NCBI GenBank assembly: GCA_018399615.1
Contig: JAGYNT010000004.1
Coordinates: 1 to 41,139 of the forward strand
Direction of reading: 5' to 3'
DNA from: Acholeplasmataceae bacterium
GTDB lineage: Bacteria; Bacillota_I; Bacilli_A; Acholeplasmatales; Acholeplasmataceae
Length of the DNA: 41,139 nucleotides
Shown: piece by piece, positions 1-10,221 of the stretch
Position numbering within the stretch: the first letter of the stretch is position 1
Layout of the letters: every line of letters starts with the position of its first letter
The notes under the pieces: generated by a model
Told to the model about the DNA's origin: nothing
The model's database searches: none
Seen by the model: the letters and a program-made list of their open reading frames with translations, nothing else
Made by a program: the position numbers and the translations under genes

Positions 1-179
1 TGTCTGAACTGATCGATATCGATGCGATAGAAATCCGTGTCGGTCATGTCATTGCTGAGATCTTCGAGTACGGGTTTCAGCATCTGGCATGGGCCACACC
101 AAACCGCATAATATTGAATGACGACGAGTCCTTGCTTGCCAACTACTTCCTCAAAAGGTTGTCCTTGGTATTCAGTCAT
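1..179 (-). CDS. trxA: thioredoxin (partial, C-terminus beyond window edge)
   Basis: Reverse complement reads MTEYQGQPFEEVVGKQGLVVIQYYAVWCGPCQMLKPVLEDLS...; WCGPC active site. Adjacent to mutS2, as is common in Firmicutes. Confidence 0.93.
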   Translation of the reverse strand, partial: MTEYQGQPFEEVVGKQGLVVIQYYAVWCGPCQMLKPVLEDLSNDMTDTDFYRIDIDQFR

Positions 180-257
180 TAAAAAACCCTCATTTCTTTC
201 ATATTCTATGTTACTTTCATTATAAAGGCTGACGGTCTGAAATTCAAGTGTTAAGCA

Positions 258-2567
258 CTATTTCAACGTAATAATCGTAACCCCGTTCAAACCTTCACCT
301 TCACCGCCGAAACGATGACTTTTGATGAAAACGGACCTTTTGATGTAATCATGGACCGCGCTTCGGACAGCCCCGCTGCCAAAACCGTGAATGACACGAA
401 ACGAATGCGTGCCGGCAAGCAATGCCCGATCGATGGCATCATCGAGAGCCGGCTTGACCTCGTCATAGCGATATCCTCTGAGATCGAGTTCGAATGGCGC
501 GCGTCTTGCCGGAGTCGCACCACCGCTGCTCTTGTGTTTTTTCGGTTCGCTTTCAGATGGTGCGTTTTGTTCTTTTTTGAGCTCACTCGCTTGAAAGGTC
601 AGATCGAATTTGCCGAAAACGACACGGTAGCGGTCGTTTTTGCTTTCAATGATCTTACCGTATTGTTGGTAAGGTATGATGAAAACGTCATCGCCGATGC
701 CGAGTCTGTCTTTTGAAACGGTTTCTTCCGAGTGCTCGTCCGTGATCCGGATCCGATGCTTGAGGTCGGCGAACTCAGGCTTGGTCAAGTGCTGTTTCTT
801 TTGCAGGTCGTCGAGAAGCTTTTCGGCATCCTGAATGACCTTCTTCCATTTTTCTTCTTCTTTCTTCCGGACCGCACGGATCACCTGATCACGCTCTTTG
901 TTCAAAACATGCGTTTCCTGCTCGTAAGCGGCCTTGGCCTGTTTCGTTTTTTCGAGTTCGTCCAGGTATGTCTTCTTCTGCTGTTCGACATAGGCCATCT
1001 CATCGCTCAGTTTTTCCATGACACGCGAAAGATCCGTCTGTCTGCCGCTGTAAATCCGTTTCGCTTCATCGACGACCGTTTCATCGAGACCCAGTCGCTT
1101 CGCGATCAGAAACGCGTGTGAGGACCCCGTCGCGCCCATCTGGAGATAGTAAAGCGGCTTGAGCGTCTTCTTGTCGAAAGCGACCGACGCCACCGCCATG
1201 TATTCCTCTTCGTAGGCATAGCTCTTGAGTTCGGAATAGTGTGTCGTCACCATCATCCGGATGTTTTTCTTGCGAAAGGCATCGAGAATCGCGATTGCGA
1301 GAGAGAACCCTTCATTGGGATCCGTGCCACTGCCGATTTCATCGAGCAGGACGAGGGAACGGTCCGTTACGTGTTCGAGCATGTAGACGATTTTCGTCAG
1401 ATGCGATGAAAACGTCGATAGCGACTGCGCGATCGACTGCTCATCGCCGATATCGGCGAAGACGTGTTCGAAAACGGACAGTTCGCTTTCTTCATGCGCG
1501 GGTACGAGAAGTCCGGACTGGACCATGAGCACCATGAGTCCGACCGTTTTCAAAGCAACCGTCTTACCCCCTGTGTTCGGACCGGTAATCAGCAATGTCC
1601 GCTTGTGTTCGTCGATCTCGACGTCGATCGGAACGACTTCACGAGGATCGATGAGCGGATGGCGCGCTTTGATCAGGCGAATCCGCTGCGTATCGTTGAG
1701 TCGTGGTTTGTTGGCGGAGATGCTTTCCGCATAACGCGTCTTCGCCGAAATGAAATCGAATGCGAGAAAAAGATCGAGATTCTCGACGATGCTTTGATTC
1801 GCTTCCTGGATCAGTTCCGTCATGTCTTTCATGATGGCACGGATCTCATTTTCTTCGGCGATCTTCAGACTCTCGAGTCTGGCCGTGATGGAACGGGTCT
1901 GTTCGGGTTCGATGTAGACCGTCTGTTTGGTTGCCGAGAGGTCATGGATAACGCCCTTGATCTTGTTTTTATACGCATCCTTGATCGGCAGACAGAAACG
2001 GTCGTTACGCATGACGATGACGTTCTCGTTCAGATACGAGCCCAGATCACTCAGCAGTTTTTGCAGTTTGTCCTGCAAACTCTTTTCATGTCGGAACATC
2101 TCTTTGCGTATTTTCAGAAGCTCGGGACTCGCATCGTCATAGATCAGACCGTCTTCGTCCATCTTCTTGCGCAAATAGTCGAGAATCGACTTGTGGTCAT
2201 GCATGCGCTCGAAATAGGGGTTGATCGATCGAAGGGGTATCTCGAGACGCCTGGCTTCACGGAAATAGTTCAAAACGTCCTGCTCCATACTCAGAAACAG
2301 ACGTATCAGAAGCAGTTCTTTCATATTGAAATCGCGTTCGAGTTTGGCATATTGCAACAACTGATGGATGTCGAAGTCATCGATCAGAGGAATGCGCCCG
2401 ACACGAATGTGCAGACTTTCAAGATCGACGCATTCCTGAAGAGATCTTTCGATATCCGAAAGATCGGTCGAAGGAAGGAGCTCGAGTATTTCTTTTCTGA
2501 TCCGTTCGGTCTTGGCATAGCTGCCGACCTTGGTCAGAATTTGATTAAATTCAAGTGTTTTTACCAT
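258..2567 (-). CDS. mutS2: endonuclease MutS2 (start likely at MVKTLEFNQIL, downstream of the ORF-track start)
   Basis: Walker A LLITGPNTGGKTVALKTVGL, LLDEIGSGTDPNEG, C-terminal Smr domain (LDLRGYRYDEVKPALDDAIDRALLAG...VIHGFGSGAVR). Confidence 0.96.
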   Translation of the reverse strand: MVKTLEFNQILTKVGSYAKTERIRKEILELLPSTDLSDIERSLQECVDLESLHIRVGRIPLIDDFDIHQLLQYAKLERDFNMKELLLIRLFLSMEQDVLNYFREARRLEIPLRSINPYFERMHDHKSILDYLRKKMDEDGLIYDDASPELLKIRKEMFRHEKSLQDKLQKLLSDLGSYLNENVIVMRNDRFCLPIKDAYKNKIKGVIHDLSATKQTVYIEPEQTRSITARLESLKIAEENEIRAIMKDMTELIQEANQSIVENLDLFLAFDFISAKTRYAESISANKPRLNDTQRIRLIKARHPLIDPREVVPIDVEIDEHKRTLLITGPNTGGKTVALKTVGLMVLMVQSGLLVPAHEESELSVFEHVFADIGDEQSIAQSLSTFSSHLTKIVYMLEHVTDRSLVLLDEIGSGTDPNEGFSLAIAILDAFRKKNIRMMVTTHYSELKSYAYEEEYMAVASVAFDKKTLKPLYYLQMGATGSSHAFLIAKRLGLDETVVDEAKRIYSGRQTDLSRVMEKLSDEMAYVEQQKKTYLDELEKTKQAKAAYEQETHVLNKERDQVIRAVRKKEEEKWKKVIQDAEKLLDDLQKKQHLTKPEFADLKHRIRITDEHSEETVSKDRLGIGDDVFIIPYQQYGKIIESKNDRYRVVFGKFDLTFQASELKKEQNAPSESEPKKHKSSGGATPARRAPFELDLRGYRYDEVKPALDDAIDRALLAGTHSFRVIHGFGSGAVRSAVHDYIKRSVFIKSHRFGGEGEGLNGVTIITLK

Positions 2568-2636
2568 AAAACTCATCGGTTGCACATCCTTTATCGGCAA
2601 AATTGTGTTATAATAGTTTCGTAAGCAGGTGACTAT

Positions 2637-3494
2637 ATGAAACACTATACGATTTCTGTCGATGATCGTGAACTGGAAATTTTAAATCGCGTCTACAAGA
2701 ATCATCTGGTCGAAGATAATAACCCTTATCTTCTTTTTCATGCCGTCCACAACGACATCAACATATTCGGTTATCAGACCGGAAAGGTCTACTTGCAAGG
2801 CGAAGAAATCACCCACGAACTCGTTCAGATCAAGAAACACCTCAAACGCGAGGATTACGAAGCGATTGGTTCCGACGAGGTCGGAACCGGTGACGTATTC
2901 GGACCGATCGTGGTCTGTGCGGCCCACGTGAACACCAAGGACATCGCCTTTCTTGAAAGCCTCAATGTTCGTGACTCGAAGAACATCAAGGATAAGGAAA
3001 TCATTCAACTGGCTCCGAAAATCGCCAAGAGAGTCATCCATTCGCTTTTGATTCTTCCGCCCAAAAAGTACAATGCGCTCGTTGCCAAAGGCTACAATCT
3101 CAACAAGATCAAAGCACTGCTTCACAATCAGGCCATCATCAAGACGACCTCAAAACTCGATCATGAAGTGCCGGTGATCATCGATCAGTTCTGTACGCCC
3201 CAACTCTATTTCAACTACGTCAAGGACGAGACACTCGTCCATCGAAACGTCGACTTTCACGTACGTGCCGAACAGATCCATTTGAGCGTCGCCGCCGCTT
3301 CGATCATCGCTCGATACGCGTTTCTGGTCAAAATCAGGGAGTACGAACGCAAGCTCGACATCAAGATCATCAAAGGTGCCAGCAAAGATGTCGACGCTCT
3401 GGTCAAAAGCGTGTACGACCAATTCGGTACGGCGAAGCTCGGTCTGATCGCCAAGATGAACTTCAAAAACATAACCAAGCAAAACCTCACCTGA
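2637..3494 (+). CDS. rnhC: ribonuclease HIII
   Basis: GSDEVGTGDVFGPIVVCAA motif with an N-terminal TBP-like extension; divergent from mutS2. Confidence 0.95.
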   Translation: MKHYTISVDDRELEILNRVYKNHLVEDNNPYLLFHAVHNDINIFGYQTGKVYLQGEEITHELVQIKKHLKREDYEAIGSDEVGTGDVFGPIVVCAAHVNTKDIAFLESLNVRDSKNIKDKEIIQLAPKIAKRVIHSLLILPPKKYNALVAKGYNLNKIKALLHNQAIIKTTSKLDHEVPVIIDQFCTPQLYFNYVKDETLVHRNVDFHVRAEQIHLSVAAASIIARYAFLVKIREYERKLDIKIIKGASKDVDALVKSVYDQFGTAKLGLIAKMNFKNITKQNLT

Positions 3495-4389
3495 TACGAT
3501 CGAGAAACGAACTGAATGACTCGGGCATATCGACGGTAAACGTCATATGCTCTTTTTTGATCGGATGGGTGAAAGCGATCGAATAGGCATGCAAAAACTG
3601 CCCCGTATCACCTTTCCGGTCGCGCGGACCGTATAGAGGATCCCCGACAAGGGGATGGTTGATATAGGCCATGTGTACGCGAATCTGATGGGTTCTACCG
3701 GTTTCGAGCTCACAACGGATCAACGTGTAATCCGCGTATGTCTCTACGACTTCGAAGTGTGTCACAGCGTGTTTTCCACCCTCGAGAACCGCCATTTTCA
3801 AGCGGTTTTTCGGATGCCTTTTGATCGGGGCGTCGATCGTTCCGGTCGTTTCCGCGAAATGTCCGTAACATAGCGCGACATATTTCCGGATAATCCGGTG
3901 TTCGGCCAAATCATGACTGAGCAAAACGTGTGCGCGATCGTGCTTGGCCACGATCAGAAGCCCACTCGTGTCCTTGTCGATCCGATGCACGATGCCCGGT
4001 CTGATGACGCCATTGATCGATGAAAGATTTTTCGTCTGATAGAGCAAACCGTGAACGAGTGTCGGTCCGCTGTGGCTCTCGGCCGGGTGCACGACGAGTC
4101 CTTCCGCTTTGTTGATGACGAGCAGGTCGTCATCCTCATAGACGATATCGAGGGCGAGGTCGATCGGGGTCAGGTCGAGTTCTTTCGGTTCGATCTCTTC
4201 GATTTCAATGATGTCGCTCGTTTTGAGGGCATAGCCCGTTTTGACGATACTTCCATTGACCGTTACGTGGCCCGAACGAATGAGCATCTGGATGTGACTG
4301 CGACTCTCGTCCGGCATGACACACTCGTGAAGATAACGGTCGAGCCGATCGTTTTCGTTATCAAAAGGAACTTCAATCATCCGTTTCAT
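3487..4389 (-). CDS. rluD: RluA/RluD family 23S rRNA pseudouridine synthase
   Basis: S4 domain (DESRSHIQMLIRSGHVTVNG) and catalytic HRIDKDTSGLLIVAK. Confidence 0.93.
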   Translation of the reverse strand: MKRMIEVPFDNENDRLDRYLHECVMPDESRSHIQMLIRSGHVTVNGSIVKTGYALKTSDIIEIEEIEPKELDLTPIDLALDIVYEDDDLLVINKAEGLVVHPAESHSGPTLVHGLLYQTKNLSSINGVIRPGIVHRIDKDTSGLLIVAKHDRAHVLLSHDLAEHRIIRKYVALCYGHFAETTGTIDAPIKRHPKNRLKMAVLEGGKHAVTHFEVVETYADYTLIRCELETGRTHQIRVHMAYINHPLVGDPLYGPRDRKGDTGQFLHAYSIAFTHPIKKEHMTFTVDMPESFSSFLDRIR

Positions 4390-4888
4390 GGGTGGTTTCC
4401 TTTCTTTTCATGCGCTTCGGCTCGAAAAAGACGAGATCGATCATGAACAGAACGATCGCGGCACTCAGAAACAGATCCGCAAAATTGTTATAGAAATTGC
4501 TCAGATTGACCACGCCGAGAACCGGAGTCAGAAAGGGAAAGTAAAAATGATCGATGACATAGCCGTAAAGGGCGCGATCGATCGCATTTCCCAGTGTGCC
4601 ACCGATGAAGAGCGCGATCGAAATGCTATAGACTTTCTTGTCCTTGAAAGAGACATCGAGAAAGAGGTATCCGAAGATCCCCAAGGCGACCACGGTCACG
4701 GCCGCCAGCAACAGGTGCTGACCCGGCAACATGCCGAAAGAGATCCCGTCGTTCTCGTAATAGTGGAACTCGAGCATACGGGGGATCAGCGTGACGGGAT
4801 CGCCTCCTTTGATGAACATGACGGAAATCTGTTTCGTCACCTGATCGATCAGTATCGTGAAAACAATGATTAAATAGCCAATGAGCAT
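4373..4888 (-). CDS. lspA: lipoprotein signal peptidase (signal peptidase II)
   Basis: Multi-spanning protein with IDQVTK, GGTLGNAIDRALYGYVIDHFYF and NFADLFLSAA motifs; start likely MLIGYLIIV. Confidence 0.93.
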   Translation of the reverse strand: MLIGYLIIVFTILIDQVTKQISVMFIKGGDPVTLIPRMLEFHYYENDGISFGMLPGQHLLLAAVTVVALGIFGYLFLDVSFKDKKVYSISIALFIGGTLGNAIDRALYGYVIDHFYFPFLTPVLGVVNLSNFYNNFADLFLSAAIVLFMIDLVFFEPKRMKRKETTHETDD

Positions 4889-4902
4889 GGTTCTTCTCCT
4901 AT

Positions 4903-5289
4903 TCAAAAGAGTGTGACAATAACGATCATACCGATGATCGTCAAGAGCAGGGCGATCAATATGCTTTCTGTCCACTGCAATATCCGCGTGTTAAGACCGT
5001 CGAGCGACTTCTCATAATTTGCCAGCAGTCTGTAATAGACAGCGTAATAAATCAGACTCCACGACACGGCGAGCAAGACGAGGGTGATTGAAAGCATGAG
5101 GTGAAGATCGCTGTATATGAAAAGATTGATCGTAAAAAGCACCGGAATCAACAATATGAAAAAGGAAACGCCGAAAGCTCCAAAAACCGACTTGATGACG
5201 GACTTGAAGCCGACGATCGCGTTGACTCGGCGATTGAGCGTCAGATACCGCTTGAAAAAGGTGCGGATCGTGTCAAGAACTCGTCTCAT
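4903..5289 (-). CDS. small hypothetical membrane protein (128 aa)
   Basis: ORF tightly packed between lspA and the Lon-like protease; several hydrophobic segments (SFFILLIPVLFTINLFIYS, ILIALLLTIIGMIVIVTLF). Confidence 0.7.
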   Translation of the reverse strand: MRRVLDTIRTFFKRYLTLNRRVNAIVGFKSVIKSVFGAFGVSFFILLIPVLFTINLFIYSDLHLMLSITLVLLAVSWSLIYYAVYYRLLANYEKSLDGLNTRILQWTESILIALLLTIIGMIVIVTLF

Positions 5290-6277
5290 AGCGTTCTCCC
5301 ATCACTTCCTTGATATCATCTTTGTGGGCGATGAATACCGTTTCGAACGGCAAATCCTCAAAACCATAGGACTCGAATTCCGCCCGATGCGCCTCCGGAA
5401 TGAAAAAGAGGTCGACCCCGGCATCGATCGCGGTATAGATCTTCTGTTTCAAACCGCCGATTCTGCCGATCGAGCCGTCGGCTTCGATCGTTCCGGTGCC
5501 GGCTAGAACATTCGTTGAAATGTTTATATCCAGTAAACTTACGTAAATGGAAATGGTCTGCATGAGGCCACCGCTGGGGCCTCCGTAAACCGAATCTTCC
5601 CCGGGAAGATCATAGCTCGGAACCGCATGGTCGATCGTGTAATTCGGATAGAAAAGAAACGGCAGATCGCCTTCCTCGAACGCATAGGAAACCGTGAACG
5701 GTTCCTCATCCGCACGCAAAACGGTAAACGTCACGTCCGACAAGTCGATCAGTTGAAGAAAATCGTCATGCGTGTAGGACGCGTGGTCTTTCCCGTCGAT
5801 CGCGATGATCGCATCACCGATCTCAAGTTCCGAAAGACGTGATGGTGCATAGTAAACCGACAAGCCCGCGTAATGATAGGTCATTTCAACGGCATCGGAT
5901 GATTCCGCTGCCAGAAGGTAGGCATTGATCAGCGCATTGGTATAGGACACGCGCTTCGTGAGTTGTCCCTGGGCATACTGTTCGCGCCAGGAAAGGTCCT
6001 TTTCAAACAGATTCATGGGACGAACACTCATTTTGTCATCCGCCGACAACAGCCAGGTTTGAAATGGCGTGAGCGGATTATAGGAGAGGACGTAAACGGT
6101 GTGGATGTTTTCGCTTTGTTCGTAACCCTCGATCGTAATCGCTTCACCAACGGGTGTCAACCCGCCGGGACCCGTCCCGGCGAATCCGGTGGGCATAATC
6201 AGAATCATCAAAAGGTAAACGTAGGGAAAACTGATGACGATCAGAAGTTTTCGATGTTTTTCAAGAAACGCTCTCAT
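5273..6277 (-). CDS. PDZ-domain Lon-like serine protease (YlbL/SepM-like)
   Basis: N-terminal TM, PDZ-like region (LSELEIGDAIIAIDGKDH), S16 catalytic region GGPSGGLMQTISIY...GTGTIEADGSIGRIGGLKQKI. Confidence 0.88.
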   Translation of the reverse strand: MRAFLEKHRKLLIVISFPYVYLLMILIMPTGFAGTGPGGLTPVGEAITIEGYEQSENIHTVYVLSYNPLTPFQTWLLSADDKMSVRPMNLFEKDLSWREQYAQGQLTKRVSYTNALINAYLLAAESSDAVEMTYHYAGLSVYYAPSRLSELEIGDAIIAIDGKDHASYTHDDFLQLIDLSDVTFTVLRADEEPFTVSYAFEEGDLPFLFYPNYTIDHAVPSYDLPGEDSVYGGPSGGLMQTISIYVSLLDINISTNVLAGTGTIEADGSIGRIGGLKQKIYTAIDAGVDLFFIPEAHRAEFESYGFEDLPFETVFIAHKDDIKEVMGERYETSS

Positions 6278-6737
6278 AGGTCAACCTCCCCGTCCGGACT
6301 TGACGATGGGATACGCCCGCAGCCTCAAGCATTCTCAAGGCGGCTTCGTGAATCGTCGATTTCGTTTCCTTGTTCGTCTCATAGATGATTTCGCGAATGC
6401 CGCTTTGAATGATCAGTTTCACACACTCGTGACACGGAAAAAGCGTGACGTAGATCGTCGCCTCCTTGAGTGTGGTCGTGGCGTTGAGAATCGCGTTCGC
6501 TTCGGCATGAACGACGTAGGGGTATTTGGTCTGGGCGATCTCACCTTCGTTACCCCACGGGAACAGATCATCCTGGCAGCCCATCGGCAGACCGTTGTAG
6601 CCGATTCCCACGATGCGCTTGTCGGTATTGATGATACACGCTCCGACCTGTGTGACGGGATCCTTGCTGCGCATGGCCGACAGTTTGGCGACGCCCATGA
6701 AGTATTCGTCCCACGACAGATAATCCAAACGCATCAT
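6261..6737 (-). CDS. dCMP deaminase family protein (ComEB-like)
   Basis: Zn-binding HAEANAI and PCHECVKLI motifs; VGACIINTDKRIVGIGYNGLP. Confidence 0.92.
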   Translation of the reverse strand: MMRLDYLSWDEYFMGVAKLSAMRSKDPVTQVGACIINTDKRIVGIGYNGLPMGCQDDLFPWGNEGEIAQTKYPYVVHAEANAILNATTTLKEATIYVTLFPCHECVKLIIQSGIREIIYETNKETKSTIHEAALRMLEAAGVSHRQVRTGRLTYESVS

Positions 6738-7231
6738 TTCTTTTCCTCGCGTCGTGCGAGCCCGAGATTGACATGACAGTAACCGTTGGGGTTTTTCTCC
6801 AGATAGTTCTGATGTTCCGGCTCGGCCAGATCGTAATCCTCGTTTTTCAGGACGCGTGTCGCGACGCGCGTCAGGTCTTTCTTGAAGTGTTTTTCGAGGA
6901 AGTCGTAGATCCGCTCTTCTTCGTCATCCTGTTCATAGTAGATGCCGCTGCGATACTGGAAACCGATATCATGCCCTTGTCGGTTGGGCGTGAAGGGATT
7001 GATGATACGGAAAAAATGATCGAGGATCTCTTCGAGCGTCACGGTTTTTTCGTCATATGTGACGCGACACGCCTCGGCGTGGGTCGCGACACCCTGACAG
7101 ACTTCGTCATAGGAAGGGTTTCTCTTGTTGCCGTCGACATAGCCGACAGACGTTTCCAAGACGCCCTTCAATTGCTTGAAATAGGCTTCAACACCCCAAA
7201 AACAACCACCTGCCAATACTACTGATTTCAC
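6734..7231 (-). CDS. msrA: peptide-methionine (S)-S-oxide reductase MsrA
   Basis: [48 protein letters not shown]. Confidence 0.95.
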   Translation of the reverse strand: MKSVVLAGGCFWGVEAYFKQLKGVLETSVGYVDGNKRNPSYDEVCQGVATHAEACRVTYDEKTVTLEEILDHFFRIINPFTPNRQGHDIGFQYRSGIYYEQDDEEERIYDFLEKHFKKDLTRVATRVLKNEDYDLAEPEHQNYLEKNPNGYCHVNLGLARREEKK

Positions 7232-8947
7232 GAAAGATCACCTACTTTCAACTTGAGTTCATCGAGCTGGGTCGCGTCGACGCCACTCGGTGCTTCCATC
7301 ATGATATCCTTCGCGCTTTGCGTTTTGGGAAAGGCGATGACATCCTTGATATTGTCCGTATGCGTCAGAAGCATGACGATCCGATCGAGTCCGAGTGCGA
7401 TGCCGCCGTGCGGAGGCGTACCGTATTGCAGTGCTTCCACGAAAAATCCGAATCGGTTCTTCACGTCTTCTTCTTTCAGACCGAGCGTCTTGAACATCAT
7501 GTTCGTATGTCCATATCATGGATACGCATCGAGCCGCCGCCGATCTCATAGCCGTTCAAAACGATATCGTATGCTCTGGCTCGGGCTTTGTGCGGCTCGT
7601 TTTTCAACTGCAAAGATCGGTCGGTGCCGTAAACGGGTGATGTTTGGCATAAAAGCGCGCATCGGTTTCATCGTATTCCAGCAAAGGCCAATCCGTTACC
7701 CACAAAAAGGCATACTCGTTTTTCGGGATCAGGTCGAGCATGTTTGCGAGTCGGATGCGAAGCGCACCGAGTGATTTCGTGACATCATCGAAAGAACCCG
7801 GAACGAACAGGATCATGGCGTTGTCTGCGAGATCGAGTGCGTCGAGTTGAGAATCACCTAGGAACTTCCGAATGCTTCCCGAATACTGTCCGTTCTGTCG
7901 TTTGAGATAGGCGAGTGCTTTTCCGTGATTTTTCTTGACGAGGTCCGTCAGTTGATCGATCACTTTTCGCGTCAACGACGAAGCGTCATCGACGCGGATC
8001 CCTTTGATCGTTTCTGACGCGTTGAACAAAGGAACATCGATGTCCTTGAAGCGTTCGGTATAGTCCTTCAGGTGAAGCGCATATCGAATATCGGGTTTGT
8101 CCGTACCGTAAGTCGCGATCGCATCATCATAAGTCATGCGCAGAAACGGTTTCCTGATCGTGACTCCCGACACGTTTTTCAACGTATCGACCATGACGCT
8201 TTCGGTCAGTTCCATCACGTCTTCTTCATCGATGAATGAAGCTTCGATGTCGACCTGCGTGAACTCCGGCTGGCGATCCGCGCGCAAGTCCTCATCACGA
8301 AAACAGCGGGCGATCTGGAAATACTTCTCGAATCCGGCGATCATGAAAAGCTGTTTGTAGATCTGAGGGGATTGCGGCAACGCATAGAACATACTCGGGT
8401 AGAGTCTTGATGGAACGAGGTAATCCCTCGCTCCTTCCGGAGTGGATTTTCCAAGTATCGGGGTTTCAAGCTCATAGTATCCCTGTTCGACGAGAACACG
8501 CCGAATCGATTGCGTGATTTCGTGGCGCTTGATCAGATAATTTTGCATGACCGGTCGTCTCAAGTCGAGATAGCGGTATTTGAGTCTGGTTTCTTCGTGC
8601 GCATCGGTCTGATCCGTGATGTACAAGGGCGGCGTCAGACTCTTGCTGAGAATGCGAAGTTCTTTGACTTCGACCTCGATTTCTCCCGTGACGATGCGTC
8701 TGTTCTTGCTTTCCCTTTCGATGACGATTCCCGTGACTTCGATGACGAACTCGTTTTTGATCGACTTGATGAGCTCATCGTTTGGATCATCGGGTTTCAT
8801 AACGAGTTGCGTAATCCCGAATCGATCTCTGAGATCGATGAAAAACAGTCCGCCGAGGTCTCTGGTTTTGGCAACCCACCCCTTCAGTTGGACTTCCTGA
8901 CCGAGGTTTTTTATGGTCAGTTCATTGTTGGTATGCGTATATGTCAT
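7228..8947 (-). pseudogene. aspS: aspartate--tRNA ligase, interrupted by two frameshifts at about 7500-7620 (probably sequence error)
   Basis: ORF 7604..8947 (MTYTHTNNELTIKNLGQEVQLKGWVAKTRDLGGLFFIDLRDRFG...) continues in a second frame ([34 protein letters not shown]) and a third ([40 protein letters not shown]...). Confidence 0.92.
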
Positions 8948-10218
8948 CTCTGTTCACCCATTTTCTCGATAAGATAGCGTTCAACCCGTTGCAGCAATAC
9001 GTCTTCCTGAGTTTCCGTCTTCGTGTCCTTGATCGCGACCATACCGCGTTCATATTCATCATCGCCAAGAATGACGAGATATCTGGCGTTCAGCCTGAGT
9101 GCGTGTTTGAGTTGAGCCTTGAAACTCTTGTTCATATAGTTCATGTCGCTGACGATGTCCGCCTTGCGCAAATCATAAAGAATTTTCACGGCATCAGCCT
9201 TGAGCCTGTCCGACGATACGATGATATAGGCGTCAAGAGCTGGTTCTGTCCAGAAATCGATGTTTTCCGCTTCAAGCGCCAAAAGCAGACGCTCCATACC
9301 GAATGCGAAGCCGATTCCGCCGAGGTCCGGTCCGCCGAGTTCTTTGACGAGTTTCTGATACCTGCCGCCTCCGCCGAGAATATTCTGTGCGCCGAATCCT
9401 TCGATATCGGCCTCGATCTCGAAAACGGTGTGACTGTAGTAATCCAGTCCGCGTACGAGTCTCGGAGAAATCTCATAACTGATTTTGGCGGCATTGATAT
9501 ATTCGAGAACGGTCTCGAAATATGCTTTTGATTCCGCGTTCAGATAGTCTCTCGTGACCGGAGCGTTGATCATCGCCGGGTGGTCCTGATCGACTTTGCA
9601 ATCGAGGATACGCAAGGGGTTCTTTGTGATCCGTCTTTGGCAATCGGCACACAATTCATCTTTCACAGGGAGGAAATGCGTTTCGAGGGCTTTCTGATAC
9701 GCCGCTCGCGATGAATCATCGCCGAGCGTGTTGAGACGAACGCGTACGCCTTTTAGACCTAGACGTTTGATGAAGTCGTAGGATAGTATGATCATTTCGG
9801 CATCCAGGGCGGGATCGATCCCGCCGATCGCTTCGACACCGAACTGATAGAACTGTCGATAGCGTCCTTTTTGCGGGCGTTCATAACGAAAATTCGGCCC
9901 CAGATAATAGACCTTCTCCAATTCCTGGCTCGCATAGAGTTTGTTTTCCACGTAACTGCGGATGACACCGGCCGTTCCTTCCGGTCTGAGCGTCAGTTTT
10001 CTTTGACTCCGATCATCGAAGTCATAGGTTTCCTTGGTGACCATGTCCGACGCTTCGGAATCGCGATGAAAAACTTCGCTGTATTCCAGAATCGGAGTCC
10101 GGATTTCTTTCATGTTGTAAAGCCCGAGTATGAATCGGATCTTTTCCTCGAGAGCGTGCCACGCATGGGACTCGCTCGGAAGGACGTCATAGGTTCCTTT
10201 CACTTTTCTTGCAGCCAT
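8944..10218 (-). CDS. hisS: histidine--tRNA ligase
   Basis: Class II motifs: GTYDVLPSES, LRPEGTAGVIRSYVEN, YYLGPNFRYERPQKGRYRQFYQFGVEAIG, RGLDYYSHTVFE. Confidence 0.96.
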   Translation of the reverse strand: MAARKVKGTYDVLPSESHAWHALEEKIRFILGLYNMKEIRTPILEYSEVFHRDSEASDMVTKETYDFDDRSQRKLTLRPEGTAGVIRSYVENKLYASQELEKVYYLGPNFRYERPQKGRYRQFYQFGVEAIGGIDPALDAEMIILSYDFIKRLGLKGVRVRLNTLGDDSSRAAYQKALETHFLPVKDELCADCQRRITKNPLRILDCKVDQDHPAMINAPVTRDYLNAESKAYFETVLEYINAAKISYEISPRLVRGLDYYSHTVFEIEADIEGFGAQNILGGGGRYQKLVKELGGPDLGGIGFAFGMERLLLALEAENIDFWTEPALDAYIIVSSDRLKADAVKILYDLRKADIVSDMNYMNKSFKAQLKHALRLNARYLVILGDDEYERGMVAIKDTKTETQEDVLLQRVERYLIEKMGEQR

Positions 10219-10221
10219 AGT

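Noticed and set aside
1464-2624. 386-aa plus-strand ORF opposite mutS2
   Set aside because: Fully antisense to a clear MutS2 coding region; its translation has no recognisable domain. Codon bias rich in GATC/TCGA leaves few antisense stops.
7228-8947. Programmed frameshifting or a split aspS
   Set aside because: Two same-direction indels within about 110 bp without a slippery heptamer or obvious stimulatory structure; sequence error is more parsimonious.
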